Positions 1 to 8,896 are shown, counted from the first letter of the stretch. The stretch is DNA of 64,000 nt from Endobugula sp047619205 (GCA_047619205.1 JBLHJR010000004.1:11254-75253); one strand, 5' to 3'. The notes: generated by a model not told the origin, from the sequence alone. A program made the numbers and translations.

Positions 1-102
1 CGATTTCGTTAACTAGAGAGCCTATTCGCCTTAATCGACTGCCAAAACCGACTAATTCCTGCGTCCCCTCGCTACAAACGGTTAAGTCCGACAGGCTCCT
101 AG
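1..102. repeat. Family A short mobile repeat, partial copy at window edge
   Basis: These bases are the reverse complement of the left half of the element at 8728-8896, with many scattered substitutions. The copy ends in the shared terminus GTCCGACAGGCTCCTAG at 86-102. The other half lies outside the window. No coding sequence is present. The stretch 103-247, up to the ispH stop, shows nothing I recognise. Confidence 0.8.
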
Positions 103-247
103 CGGTCATCTTTTTACATGTGGTTCGCTCAAAAGCGATTTTTATCGTAATGTACATCAGTGCGACATGGAGAGCTGTAGTCAATAGAGCACCTTGCTAT
201 CCGCTCATGTTTTTTTATTATTGGGATACCCGTCTACCGCTGACAGA

Positions 248-1198
248 TCAATCTCCAGCGGGGGCTACACGCAATTCTTTAGGTAAGGAAAAGCTAATAT
301 TTTCCGGTTTACCCGCAAGCTCTTCTGGTGGACTAGCACCAAAGGTTTCTAAGGCGGCAATCACTTGTTTAATTAATATATCTGGGGCCGAGGCGCCTGC
401 CGTCACCCCAATAGAGGTTTTTGCTTGCAGCCAATTTGTATCAATATCTTTCGCGGAATCAATAAGATAAGCTTCTGTGCCACAACGCTGGGCTAACTCG
501 CGCAAACGATTAGAGTTGGAGCTATTCGGTGACCCTACTACTAAGACTAGATCACACTCTAGGGCCAACTGCTTGACAGCATCTTGGCGATTTTGGGTGG
601 CGTAACAAATATCATCTGTGCGCGGCCCGGTAATTTTGGGAAATTTTTCCCGCAAGGCATGAATGACCTTTGCCGTATCGTCCATTGACAAAGTGGTTTG
701 CGTCACATAACTCAATGCTTCTGGATTTTTAACTTTAAGAGTAACTACATCACTCTCATCTTCAACCAAATAAATCGCGCCACCATTACTACTATCATAC
801 TGCCCCATGGTACCCTCCACTTCTGGATGCCCTTGGTGGCCGATCAAAATGCACTCGGTACCTTGCTGGCTATAACTTGTCACTTCCAAATGCACTTTAG
901 TGACTAAGGGACAGGTGGCATCAAAGACGGTTAACTCTCGCTGCTCGGCATTCTTTTTTACCGCTTTGGCGACACCGTGGGCGCTAAAGATAACGATTTT
1001 GTCGTCGGGAACTTCGTCTAGCTCATCGACAAAAATAGCGCCACGATCACGCAAACTATCCACAACAAATTTATTATGCACGACTTCGTGACGCACATAA
1101 ATCGGTGGTCCATAAACATCTAAGGCTCGATTAACAATATCAATCGCACGATCAACCCCCGCACAAAAACCTCGAGGATTGGCTAATTTTACTTGCAT
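248..1198 (-). CDS. ispH: 4-hydroxy-3-methylbut-2-enyl diphosphate reductase
   Basis: This is the last enzyme of the MEP isoprenoid pathway. It reduces HMBPP to isopentenyl and dimethylallyl diphosphate with an iron-sulfur cluster in the cytoplasm. The 316 residues match the usual family length. The three cluster-binding cysteines are visible: Cys12 (GFCAGV), Cys96 (DATCPLV) and Cys198 (DICYATQNRQ), and the HEVVHN and GHQGHPEVEG segments carry the substrate-site histidines. It is the last gene of the minus-strand block murJ-ribF-ileS-lspA-fkpB-ispH. About 170 bases, including a heptamer array, separate it from fkpB. Confidence 0.97.
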   Translation of the reverse strand: MQVKLANPRGFCAGVDRAIDIVNRALDVYGPPIYVRHEVVHNKFVVDSLRDRGAIFVDELDEVPDDKIVIFSAHGVAKAVKKNAEQRELTVFDATCPLVTKVHLEVTSYSQQGTECILIGHQGHPEVEGTMGQYDSSNGGAIYLVEDESDVVTLKVKNPEALSYVTQTTLSMDDTAKVIHALREKFPKITGPRTDDICYATQNRQDAVKQLALECDLVLVVGSPNSSNSNRLRELAQRCGTEAYLIDSAKDIDTNWLQAKTSIGVTAGASAPDILIKQVIAALETFGASPPEELAGKPENISFSLPKELRVAPAGD

Positions 1199-1258
1199 GG
1201 TATTGTTCTCACTGTTTGCGTTTATTCTAGCGTTTCACGTCATTACATTTTTTTGAGT

Positions 1259-1337
1259 GTTAGACGTCCAATGTGAGACGCGAGAGGCTTTACTTCGCTG
1301 CGCTCAGCTACAAAAAAGCGTCTTGCATTGGACATCT
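1259..1337. repeat. Imperfect inverted repeat between fkpB and ispH
   Basis: The arm at about 1261-1280 (AGACGTCCAATGTGAGACGC) pairs with the arm at about 1318-1337 with roughly four mismatches, around a loop of about 37 bases. It runs directly into the heptamer array at 1335-1369. As it lies between two co-directional genes it could form an RNA hairpin, but there is no T-run typical of a terminator. Confidence 0.6.
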
Positions 1338-1369
1338 CACGTCTCACGTCTCACGTCTCACGTCTCACG
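1335..1369. repeat. Heptamer tandem repeat, TCTCACG x5
   Basis: Five perfect head-to-tail copies of TCTCACG fill 35 bases and abut the TGA stop of fkpB (1370-1372 on the plus strand). Related single words (CTCACGT, TTAGACGTGAGACG-like) recur at about 2010-2033 and 19076-19106, so this looks like a dispersed repeat family that has expanded locally. Confidence 0.85.
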
Positions 1370-1819
1370 TCAATGCTGTACCGCTGGCTTAACAGAAATA
1401 ATTTCCACTTTAAAAATAATATCTTTACCCGCTAAAGGGTGATTAAAATCAACCGTTACGTCTTTATCATTAAATTCAGCCACGACACCCGGCAATTCCG
1501 TATTTTGCGCATCGGAAAACGATAACATCAAGCCTTTTTCCATGGTTAGCTCTTCCGCAAATTGGTCGCGCGCAATGATTTGAATATTACTGGGATTATG
1601 TTGGCCAAAGCCTTTTTCTGGGACGATAGTAAAACTTTCTTTAGCGCCAGAAGACAAACCCATCATTGAGGCTTCAAAGCCTGGCAATAAATTCCCATCG
1701 CCTACGGTAAAGGTGGCTGGTTCATCATCAAAAGTAGAATCAATCACATCGCCGTCTTTCAAACTAAGCGAAAAATGTAGGGTTACTGCCGTACCTTCGG
1801 CAATCACTAAATCAGACAT
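1370..1819 (-). CDS. fkpB: FKBP-type peptidyl-prolyl cis-trans isomerase (SlpA/FkpB type)
   Basis: This cytoplasmic prolyl isomerase of the SlyD/FkpB group has 149 residues, the normal length. The split FKBP fold is seen as VTLHFSLSLKDGDVIDST at residues about 13-30, then the GDGNLLPGFEASMMGL segment, an insert-in-flap region with GFGQHNPSNIQ, and the closing VDFNHPLAGKDIIFKVEI signature typical of SlyD-like proteins. It lacks the histidine-rich metal-binding tail of SlyD, which favours FkpB. Its place between lspA and ispH is the common gammaproteobacterial order. Confidence 0.93.
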   Translation of the reverse strand: MSDLVIAEGTAVTLHFSLSLKDGDVIDSTFDDEPATFTVGDGNLLPGFEASMMGLSSGAKESFTIVPEKGFGQHNPSNIQIIARDQFAEELTMEKGLMLSFSDAQNTELPGVVAEFNDKDVTVDFNHPLAGKDIIFKVEIISVKPAVQH

Positions 1820-1855
1820 AAAACAAAACCTTTATTGGTAAAAAAAATAACTTAC

Positions 1856-1986
1856 TACCGGGTCACTTGAAAAGAATACACTCCATTTCAGACGCGCTGT
1901 GAATATGTCCCTATACACTCAGCTTCGGCATCCATGTCTCAGATGGCCTGAAACGGAGTGTATTCTTTTCAAGCACCCTGCCAGTA
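1856..1986. repeat. Family B 131-bp near-palindromic repeat, copy 1
   Basis: The two ends are inverted copies of each other: the word ACTTGAAAAGAATACACTCC near the left end returns as the complement near the right end, with CCATTTCAG and CTGAAACGG inside. A second copy in the opposite orientation lies at 13943-14073. The two differ at only a few positions, and small asymmetries in the ends show the orientation. The transcript would form a long hairpin between lspA and fkpB. Confidence 0.85.
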
Positions 1987-2007
1987 TGCTTGGGGATTTT
2001 CTTTTTA

Positions 2008-2033
2008 AAGCGTCTCACGTCTAACATCTCACG
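2008..2033. repeat. GTCTCACGT-type dispersed repeat, short copy
   Basis: The words CGTCTCACGTCTAACATCTC at 2010-2029 and CACGT following match the vocabulary of the heptamer array at 1335-1369. The copy lies 70 bases beyond the lspA stop. Confidence 0.5.
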
Positions 2034-2102
2034 TTGCCCCTCAGGACAAGGGGTACGCTGAATACGCAGGAGCCGTTTTCGTGCTAACAAGCCGCAAAGC
2101 GG

Positions 2103-2612
2103 CTAACTTTCTTTCACCCACAACATATCAATAATTAACAGCGCAGCACCTAACATAATCGCCGAATCAGCAATGTTAAACGCTGGCCAGTGGCAGCTGT
2201 ATGTTGAAAAAATAGAATAAAAGAAGAACAAACAATCATTAGTGGGTGAAATATAAAACCAATCGATAAAGTCAACCACATAACCTAGATAAATCCGATC
2301 CCATAAATTCCCTATGGCTCCACCTAACACTAAAGATAATCCCGCTATTTCTATTTTCTTTTCTGTTTTAAGGCACAATATCCAGAACACTAAAAACATG
2401 CTGACCGCAGCAGCGATTACCGCAAAAAATATTCGCTGCCAGCCGCCCTCATCTGCTAAAAAGCTAAATGCTGCACCATAGTTATAAAGCAACGTGAAAT
2501 TAAAATACGGCAAGAAGCTTAACGGCTCTGCATAAATTAATGTTGATGCGGCTATATATTTAGTCACTTGATCAAGAATTAATATTAATAGCGATAAAGC
2601 AAACCAGCGCAT
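2103..2612 (-). CDS. lspA: Lipoprotein signal peptidase (signal peptidase II)
   Basis: LspA is the inner-membrane aspartyl protease that removes the signal peptide from prolipoproteins. The sequence shows DQVTKYIA in the first membrane segment, NYGAAFSFLADEGGWQR, GGAIGNLWDR, and the two catalytic-aspartate motifs VVDFID and FNIADSA. I use the first ATG (2612, MRWFALSLLIL), which gives 169 residues. The frame stays open upstream to a TTG at 2708, overlapping ileS by 35 bases, and no convincing ribosome site decides between them. Unusually, about 17 extra residues rich in Phe, Ser and Tyr sit between the two catalytic motifs. Confidence 0.93.
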   Translation of the reverse strand: MRWFALSLLILILDQVTKYIAASTLIYAEPLSFLPYFNFTLLYNYGAAFSFLADEGGWQRIFFAVIAAAVSMFLVFWILCLKTEKKIEIAGLSLVLGGAIGNLWDRIYLGYVVDFIDWFYISPTNDCLFFFYSIFSTYSCHWPAFNIADSAIMLGAALLIIDMLWVKES

Positions 2613-2673
2613 TTTTTTAAGGGGCTGATGTAGCTGCAATTGATTCTTGAGGGAACTTCCCTTAAACGAAAAA

Positions 2674-5493
2674 TTAAGCAAAATGACGAACCTCACCTTG
2701 GCCTTCAATATTGACTATACAGCGACCACACAGCTCAGGGTGTTCTACATGACTGCCAACCTCTGGACGCTGGTGCCAGCAACGTACGCACTTAGTATCG
2801 GCATTAGGCTCAACTAAGACAAACAAACCTTCAACATCGGTGGCATCCGCCTGCTCTGGCGCAGTGATCTGCGTCACATGGCTAGAAGAGCTAATAAGAA
2901 TAAAACGCAGCTCGTCTTGCAAGCGATCTAACTGTTCAAATAATTCACCCTGACAATATAAAGTGACTGAGGCGCTTAAGGATTTACCAATACCGCCATC
3001 CGCACGTTTAGATTCGATAACTTTATTTACCGCATCTTTTACAGAAGCAATCGCCTGCCAATAGCCTGCATCCATATCGCTTGCTTTTTCAGGTTGCGGT
3101 AAGTCATACCATTCGGCTAAAAATACCGAGGTTTCACGACCGTCAACTACCGGTAACGCATCCCATAATTCGTCAGCAGTGTAACTTAAGATGGGCGTAA
3201 TCCAGCGGGTAAAGGCTTCGGCAATATGATATAGAGCCGTTTGTGCTGAACGACGGGCAATACCGTCAGATTTTGTCGTGTATTGGCGATCTTTAATAAT
3301 ATCGAGATAAAATCCACCTAAATCTACAATACAAAAGTTGTGGAGTTTTTGATAAATATTGTGTAAATGATAATGCTCATAGCTCTCGATAATTTCTTTT
3401 TGCAATTCAACTGCGCGATTGATCGCCCATTGATCCAACGCTATCAACTCATCTATAGGCAATAAATCTGTTGCTGGATTAAAACCTTCTAAGTTAGCCA
3501 ATAAAAATCTAGCCGTGTTACGAATACGTCGATAGGCATCGCCCGTTTGTTTTAATATATCGTCGGACACACTCATTTCTGCACTAAAATCTGTAGCAGA
3601 GACCCATAAGCGCAAAACGTCTGCACCAAGGTCATTCATGACTTTTTGCGGTGGAATAACATTGCCTAGCGATTTAGACATTTTGCGGCCATCGGCATCT
3701 ACGGTAAAGCCGTGAGTTAATACTTGTTTATAGGGTGGCGTACCGTTAATAGTCATTGATGTTTTTAATGCGGATTGAAACCAACCACGATGCTGATCTG
3801 AACCCTCTAAATATAAATCTGCAGGAAAAGATAAATTATCACGCTCGCTTAATACGGAATGATGGGTAACTCCAGAATCAAACCATACATCTAAAGTGTC
3901 GGTGACTTTTTCGTATTCACTAGCACGGCCACTGGCATCATCACCGAGCAAATCTTCCACGCATAAGTCAAACCAAGCATCGATACCTTCTTGCTCAATC
4001 TTTTTCGCTACTGTTTCGATCAATTCGGGAGTTTGCGGATGCAGTTCTTGCGTTTGTTTATGCACTAACAAGGCAATCGGCACACCCCAAGTACGCTGAC
4101 GAGAAACACACCAATCTGGGCTGCCCTCTACCATGCCTTGAATACGCGCCTCACCCCAGCTCGGAATCCATTCCACACCTTCAATCGCGGTGTGGATTTT
4201 TTTGCGTAAGTCATTGTGATTAAGCGTAATAAACCATTGTGGTGTTGCACGAAAAATTAACGGTGTTTTAGTACGCCAGCAATGAGGAAAGCTATGCACA
4301 AATGTAGTTTGGTAAAGTAGTGCTGCACTGTCTCGCAACACCGCTAGTACTTTTTCATCCACTTTGTACACATGCTCACCAGCAAACAATTCGACATCAT
4401 GGTGATAAACACCATCGCCACCCACCATATTCAAAGTGCCGATATTATATTTTTTGCCCACAATAAAATCATCTGCACCATGGTCTGGTGCTGTGTGTAC
4501 ACAGCCCGTACCCGCATCAATAGTGACGTGATCGCCGAGAATAACCGGCACTTGTTTGTCGTAAAATGGATGCTGTAAACTCAATAGCTCCAAGGCAGAA
4601 CCTTGGCAGCGACCCACAAGCGTAAACGCTTCAACCCCTGCACGTTGCATCACGGCTTCGTGTAAAACCTCGGCAACTAGTAAGCGCTCATCTCCCGCTT
4701 GCACAACAACATAGTCTACATCAGCATTCACACTAACGGCTTGGTTAGCCGGTAATGTCCAAGGGGTGGTTGTCCAAATGACAACGGATAAAGCACCTGA
4801 GCCAGACAGTCCTTCCATTCTAGCCGCGAGATCGCTTTCCTCTTTTACTGCAAAACGCACGTCAATCGAAAAAGAAGTTTTATCTTGGTACTCGACTTCC
4901 GCTTCCGCTAAGGCTGAACCCCCGACTACACTCCAGTAGACGGGCTTAAAACCACGCACTAAATAACCATTTTCAGCAATTTTACCTAGGGCTCTTACGG
5001 TATTGGCTTCGGTTGTAAAATCCATGGTGAGGTAGGGATTATCCCAATCACCTAACACGCCTAGGCGAATAAAATCTTCTTTTTGACCGGCCACTTGTTT
5101 AGCGGCGTATTCACGACATTTTTGACGAAAGCTTTTTGCATCAATTTTATGGCCCGCTTTGCCGACTTTTTTCTCGACATTGTGCTCAATCGGCAAGCCA
5201 TGACAATCCCAACCCGGAACATAGGGTGCATCCAAACCACCTAAGGTTTTTGACTTAACAATAATATCTTTAATGATTTTATTCACCGCATGACCGATAT
5301 GAATATTACCATTCGCGTAAGGCGGGCCATCGTGTAAAATAAACGTCTCACAGCCTTTACGCGCCGCGCGAATAGATTCGTAGAGTTTATTTTTTTGCCA
5401 CTTTTTAAGAATTTGCGGTTCTCTTTGGGCAAGGTTAGCCTTCATTGGGAATGACGTATTCGGTAAATTTAATGTTGCTTTATAATCGGTCAT
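2674..5493 (-). CDS. ileS: Isoleucyl-tRNA synthetase
   Basis: This class I aminoacyl-tRNA synthetase charges tRNA-Ile in the cytoplasm. It carries the HIGH motif (NIHIGHAVN, about residue 65), the catalytic KMSKS loop (GRKMSKSLGN), the WTTTPWTLPANQA editing-domain segment and a C-terminal zinc finger (CVRCWH, then CGRC). I place the start at 5493 (MTDYKATLNLPNTSFPM) because this aligns with the E. coli start; an in-frame ATG nine codons upstream (5520) follows a near-copy of the same start region. The protein has 939 residues, the normal size. It sits between ribF and lspA, as in E. coli and Pseudomonas. Confidence 0.97.
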   Translation of the reverse strand: MTDYKATLNLPNTSFPMKANLAQREPQILKKWQKNKLYESIRAARKGCETFILHDGPPYANGNIHIGHAVNKIIKDIIVKSKTLGGLDAPYVPGWDCHGLPIEHNVEKKVGKAGHKIDAKSFRQKCREYAAKQVAGQKEDFIRLGVLGDWDNPYLTMDFTTEANTVRALGKIAENGYLVRGFKPVYWSVVGGSALAEAEVEYQDKTSFSIDVRFAVKEESDLAARMEGLSGSGALSVVIWTTTPWTLPANQAVSVNADVDYVVVQAGDERLLVAEVLHEAVMQRAGVEAFTLVGRCQGSALELLSLQHPFYDKQVPVILGDHVTIDAGTGCVHTAPDHGADDFIVGKKYNIGTLNMVGGDGVYHHDVELFAGEHVYKVDEKVLAVLRDSAALLYQTTFVHSFPHCWRTKTPLIFRATPQWFITLNHNDLRKKIHTAIEGVEWIPSWGEARIQGMVEGSPDWCVSRQRTWGVPIALLVHKQTQELHPQTPELIETVAKKIEQEGIDAWFDLCVEDLLGDDASGRASEYEKVTDTLDVWFDSGVTHHSVLSERDNLSFPADLYLEGSDQHRGWFQSALKTSMTINGTPPYKQVLTHGFTVDADGRKMSKSLGNVIPPQKVMNDLGADVLRLWVSATDFSAEMSVSDDILKQTGDAYRRIRNTARFLLANLEGFNPATDLLPIDELIALDQWAINRAVELQKEIIESYEHYHLHNIYQKLHNFCIVDLGGFYLDIIKDRQYTTKSDGIARRSAQTALYHIAEAFTRWITPILSYTADELWDALPVVDGRETSVFLAEWYDLPQPEKASDMDAGYWQAIASVKDAVNKVIESKRADGGIGKSLSASVTLYCQGELFEQLDRLQDELRFILISSSSHVTQITAPEQADATDVEGLFVLVEPNADTKCVRCWHQRPEVGSHVEHPELCGRCIVNIEGQGEVRHFA

Positions 5494-5633
5494 AGTTAAT
5501 CGGTCGTTGTTATCGGTCATGGTTAATTAAGTGTTGTTAAATTAGGTATTGCGCTGTTTCATTAATGGTATGTTTGCTTATAAGCCTCAAGCTGCAAGTC
5601 ACAAGAAGGCGTTCACTTACGACTGGTAACTGC

Positions 5634-6602
5634 TTATTTTGACAAATACGTCCGCGCTTGCTGTATATCTTGCTGTATCTGTTCGCGTAAAATGTCTACG
5701 CTGTCAAAACGTTTTTCTTCACGTATTTTTTGCTTGAACTCCACAATGATTTTTTGTCCATAAAGATCATCGTTGCGATCAAATAAATGCACTTCTAATA
5801 TAGGTTTCAAAGTAGATTCAGTGCCATCATTTACCGTCGGTCTTACACCAACATTGGCGACTCCGGGCAGCACTTCACCATTAGCCAAGGTCGTTTCTAC
5901 TACAAACACACCAGACAGTGGTGAGCGGTAACGATGTAAATGCACATTCGCCGTGGGCGCACCTAGCTGCCGGCCCAATTGCCGCCCATACACCACGCGA
6001 CCTCTAATAGTGTAAGGCTTACCTAGTAATGCTGGCACATCGCTGAAATCACCCGCTTCTAGCACCTGCCGAATACGTGTACTACTCACGCGCTCCGCAT
6101 TAACGATATAAGTGGCAGTATCGGTAAGCTCAAAACCTTGCTGCTTAGCGGATGTTTCTAGCAGCGCGAAATCGCCCTTACGCTGGCAGCCAAAACGAAA
6201 ATCATCGCCAACCACTAAATAGCGTGTACCTAAACCATCCACCAAAATACGTTGAATAAAATCTTCCGCCGACAACTGACTCAGCAAACGATTAAAGGGC
6301 AAACAAAAAACCCGCTCGATGCCCGCAGCAAATAGCGCTTCTACTTTTTCACCTAGGCGCATTAGGCGAGCAGGCGCTTTTTCACCCGAAAAAAACTCAT
6401 GTGGCTGAGGCTCAAACACCATAGCCAAAGAAGGCAAATTGAGTGTTTTCGCTTGTGCTACCACCTGCTGTAAAATCGCCTGATGGCCTAAATGCACGCC
6501 GTCAAAAGCCCCTATAGTCACCACATTGCCCCGATGCTCGGGACGCAGATTATGTAATCCGCGAAGCAGTTGGCGCTGCGAGTTAGCCACTGGAATGCTC
6601 AC
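5634..6602 (-). CDS. ribF: Bifunctional riboflavin kinase / FAD synthetase
   Basis: RibF phosphorylates riboflavin to FMN and adenylates FMN to FAD in the cytoplasm. The 322 residues hold an N-terminal adenylyltransferase domain with the HxGH-like motif GAFDGVHLGHQAIL (about 32-45) and a VERVSSTRIR segment. A C-terminal kinase domain follows with RGRVVYGRQLGRQLGAPTAN, GVANVG and the HLFDRNDDLYGQ signature. It lies between murJ and ileS on the same strand. Confidence 0.96.
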   Translation of the reverse strand: MSIPVANSQRQLLRGLHNLRPEHRGNVVTIGAFDGVHLGHQAILQQVVAQAKTLNLPSLAMVFEPQPHEFFSGEKAPARLMRLGEKVEALFAAGIERVFCLPFNRLLSQLSAEDFIQRILVDGLGTRYLVVGDDFRFGCQRKGDFALLETSAKQQGFELTDTATYIVNAERVSSTRIRQVLEAGDFSDVPALLGKPYTIRGRVVYGRQLGRQLGAPTANVHLHRYRSPLSGVFVVETTLANGEVLPGVANVGVRPTVNDGTESTLKPILEVHLFDRNDDLYGQKIIVEFKQKIREEKRFDSVDILREQIQQDIQQARTYLSK

Positions 6603-6727
6603 TGAATGCCCATTGAATGAAATCCCATCTTATGGAAACAAAATCAAGCAAGTATAACTTTTTAGAGGGTAAAACGTAAGCGTTTCAGGCGGCTGTTTCA
6701 AGAGGCAAGAAAGCCTCTACACAGCGG

Positions 6728-8266
6728 TTATCGCAGTTTTACATGCTGTAACCGTACCCCGATGATCAGCAAGCTCAGCAGATAAACCAACAAACCAACA
6801 GCACAAACCATCACCATAGTCATAATACGTTCCCATAACAACAGATCTGACCAGTCGGCAACCACTACCAATGAAGCCAGTAATACCGCTGCCATTGCAG
6901 CATTTGCTATCAATAAGCGTAAGAGATAGACCCCCCAACCTTTGATGGGTTGATAGACACCTGACTGTCGCAAACCACGATAGAGCAAAGCCGCATTAAT
7001 AAACGCCGATAATGAGGTCGCTAAGGCTAGACCTACATGGCCAATTTGCCATAAATAATGAAACGGGATCACCAAGGCTATATTGAACAGCATATTAATC
7101 CCCATGGCTATAATGCCAATTTTTACTGGTGTTTTCATATCTTGTCGTGCGAAATAACCCGGTGCCAGTACCTTAATCAGCATAAAGGCCAATAAGCCCA
7201 GCGCATAGGCTTTTAAGCTTAAGGATGACATGGCGGTATCACTGGCGGTGGTTTTCCCATATTCGAAGAGCACGGTTAATATCGGCTGAGAAAGAATCAT
7301 TAACGCAACGGCAGCCGGTAGTGCAATCAATAAAATCCAGCGCAGCGCCCAATCCATAGTTTTATTAAATTTTTCTTTATTGTCGCTGGTATGCTGGCGA
7401 GATAAGCTAGGCAAAATAACCGTCGCAATGGCGATAGCAAAAGTCCCTAAGGGTAATTCAACCAAACGGTCAGAATAATATAACCACGACACACTACCCG
7501 TGGGTAAAAAGGAAGCCAACACGGTATCTAACATCAAATTAATTTGCGAGACCGATACGCCGAATATCGCAGGTGCCATTAAGCATAAGACTTTCTTAAC
7601 GCCGGAGTCCTTGAAGTCTATTTTAGGTGCAGGCAATAAATGAATTTTCCATAAAAAGGGGATCTGAAAAGCCAGCTGTACACACCCCGCCACCAACACT
7701 CCCCAAGCAATAGCAATAACCGGCTGAGCAAAGTAAGGGCTTGCCCATACTGCTGCTGAGATCAAACATAGATTGAGTAAGACAGGGGTAAACGCGGGCA
7801 CAGCAAAGCGGTCATAGCTGTTCAATATTGCGCCGGCAAAACCCGTTAAGGAAATCAGCAATAGATACGGAAAGGTAATTCTTAACATCTCTTCGGTGAG
7901 TGCAAATTTCTCCGGCTGATCCCAAAAGCCGGGAGCGAACACAAAGGTCACCATCGGTGCGGCTAACACCACCACCAAGGTCAAGCTAAATAGCGTCAAT
8001 GCCAAGCAGCCACAGACACGATCAATTAAACCACGAATCGCTGCATAAGAGCCTTTTTGCCTATATTCGGACAATACGGGAACAAATGCCTGTGCAAATG
8101 CCCCTTCAGCAAACAAGCGACGTAGAAAATTAGGAATTTTAAAGGCCACAAAGAAGGCATCGGCACCCGCATGCGCACCAATAGTGTGCGCAAAAACCAC
8201 ATCGCGAGCCAAACCCAGCACGCGAGACAGCATCGTCATCGAACTGACAATTAACCCCGACTGCAT
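6728..8266 (-). CDS. murJ: Lipid II flippase MurJ
   Basis: MurJ is an inner-membrane MOP-superfamily protein with about 14 membrane segments that flips lipid II for peptidoglycan synthesis. Family segments are clear: SMTMLSRVLGLARD near the start, ADAFFVAFKIPNFLRRLFAEGAFAQAFVPVL, and DTVLASFLPTGSVSWLYYSDRL. The frame is open to 8377, but I choose the ATG at 8266. It follows AAAAGGGGG at a suitable distance, the family motif starts right after it, and it gives 512 residues, the usual size. The extra 37 upstream codons are proline-rich and unlike the family. Confidence 0.95.
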   Translation of the reverse strand: MQSGLIVSSMTMLSRVLGLARDVVFAHTIGAHAGADAFFVAFKIPNFLRRLFAEGAFAQAFVPVLSEYRQKGSYAAIRGLIDRVCGCLALTLFSLTLVVVLAAPMVTFVFAPGFWDQPEKFALTEEMLRITFPYLLLISLTGFAGAILNSYDRFAVPAFTPVLLNLCLISAAVWASPYFAQPVIAIAWGVLVAGCVQLAFQIPFLWKIHLLPAPKIDFKDSGVKKVLCLMAPAIFGVSVSQINLMLDTVLASFLPTGSVSWLYYSDRLVELPLGTFAIAIATVILPSLSRQHTSDNKEKFNKTMDWALRWILLIALPAAVALMILSQPILTVLFEYGKTTASDTAMSSLSLKAYALGLLAFMLIKVLAPGYFARQDMKTPVKIGIIAMGINMLFNIALVIPFHYLWQIGHVGLALATSLSAFINAALLYRGLRQSGVYQPIKGWGVYLLRLLIANAAMAAVLLASLVVVADWSDLLLWERIMTMVMVCAVGLLVYLLSLLIIGVRLQHVKLR

Positions 8267-8441
8267 TAGCCCCCTTTTCGGTGCAGGGGGTGATGGAGAG
8301 GATAATGGAGAGACTTTATTGGTGGGTAATTCGGTCACTAACGGTGCATCCAAGTAGGAAAGGTCATAAAGTAGCAATGCAGAACAATAATATAACCGCG
8401 AGTTTACTGGATAAGGCCGGATGACACCATGATTAAGCCTA

Positions 8442-8629
8442 CTAGGAGCCTATCGGATGTAGGCAGAATCTACTATTGCAGCGGGAAGTCGGTACATTTT
8501 CCGCTCATTTTCGTCGCTTAAAGGGCCTACTGTGGGCAAATAAGCTCACTATTCGCTTCAAATGATCGAAAAAATGCCCTCGATTGCTCACTGCCTCGCT
8601 ACGACCCCCTAAGTCCGACAGGCTCCTAG
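8442..8629. repeat. Family A short mobile repeat, 188 bp, CTAG ends
   Basis: The element begins CTAGGAGCCTATCGGATG and ends AAGTCCGACAGGCTCCTAG, so the ends are imperfect inverted repeats with CTAG at both tips. The interior has no reading frame and includes the CTATTCGC-type core shared with other copies. The right-hand CTAG also starts the next repeat unit, so the copies are stacked edge to edge. Confidence 0.75.
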
Positions 8630-8731
8630 GAGGCTGTCGGAGATAACTTTTTTATAAGACCCTTTAATAAAAAATAGTTCTCCCACATAAAAGTGTGCAC
8701 AGCTTTTGCATAGTACTTACCACAGTACTAG
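8626..8731. repeat. Truncated Family A repeat or spacer between stacked copies
   Basis: This 106-base stretch begins with an element-like end (CTAGGAGGCTGTCGGAG) and reaches the CTAG that opens the next full copy. It lacks a matching right end, so I read it as a truncated element between two complete ones. Confidence 0.5.
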
Positions 8732-8896
8732 AAGCCTGTCGGACTTAACCGTTCATAAGCGAGGGAAAGCAGGAACTAGCCAGTTTTTGCAGTCGATTAA
8801 GGCGAATAGTCGCTCTATTTAACGAAATTGACCATGAAAAATGGCGGGTTCCTGCTTTTCCGCAGTAGAACAGTGTTAAGTCCGACAGGCTCCTAG
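8728..8896. repeat. Family A short mobile repeat, 169 bp, CTAG ends
   Basis: The element starts CTAGAAGCCTGTCGGACTTAA and closes with TTAAGTCCGACAGGCTCCTAG, giving near-perfect terminal inverted repeats of about 20 bases. It has no coding capacity. The interior word AAGGCGAATAGT and the CTATT.AACGAAA core recur in the copies at 1-102 (reverse complement), 16071-16236 and 50482-50647. Such a layout fits a transposase-dependent miniature element. IS630-type transposases are known to favour CTAG, so that family is a reasonable guess at the driver. Confidence 0.82.

Noticed and set aside
120..470. Plus-strand frame of 116 codons overlapping the end of ispH
   Set aside because: Most of it lies antisense to ispH, a certain gene; it has no ribosome site and no family resemblance.
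1335..1369. Short tandem array considered as a CRISPR
   Set aside because: The repeats are seven bases long without spacers and there are no cas genes in the window.
8267..8377. N-terminal extension of MurJ by 37 residues
   Set aside because: The extension is proline- and serine-rich and unlike the family, while the ATG at 8266 has a good ribosome site and gives the normal length.
8442..8896. Repeat pile-up considered as an insertion sequence with a transposase
   Set aside because: No frame longer than a few dozen codons and no transposase motif is present; the units are 106 to 188 bases long.
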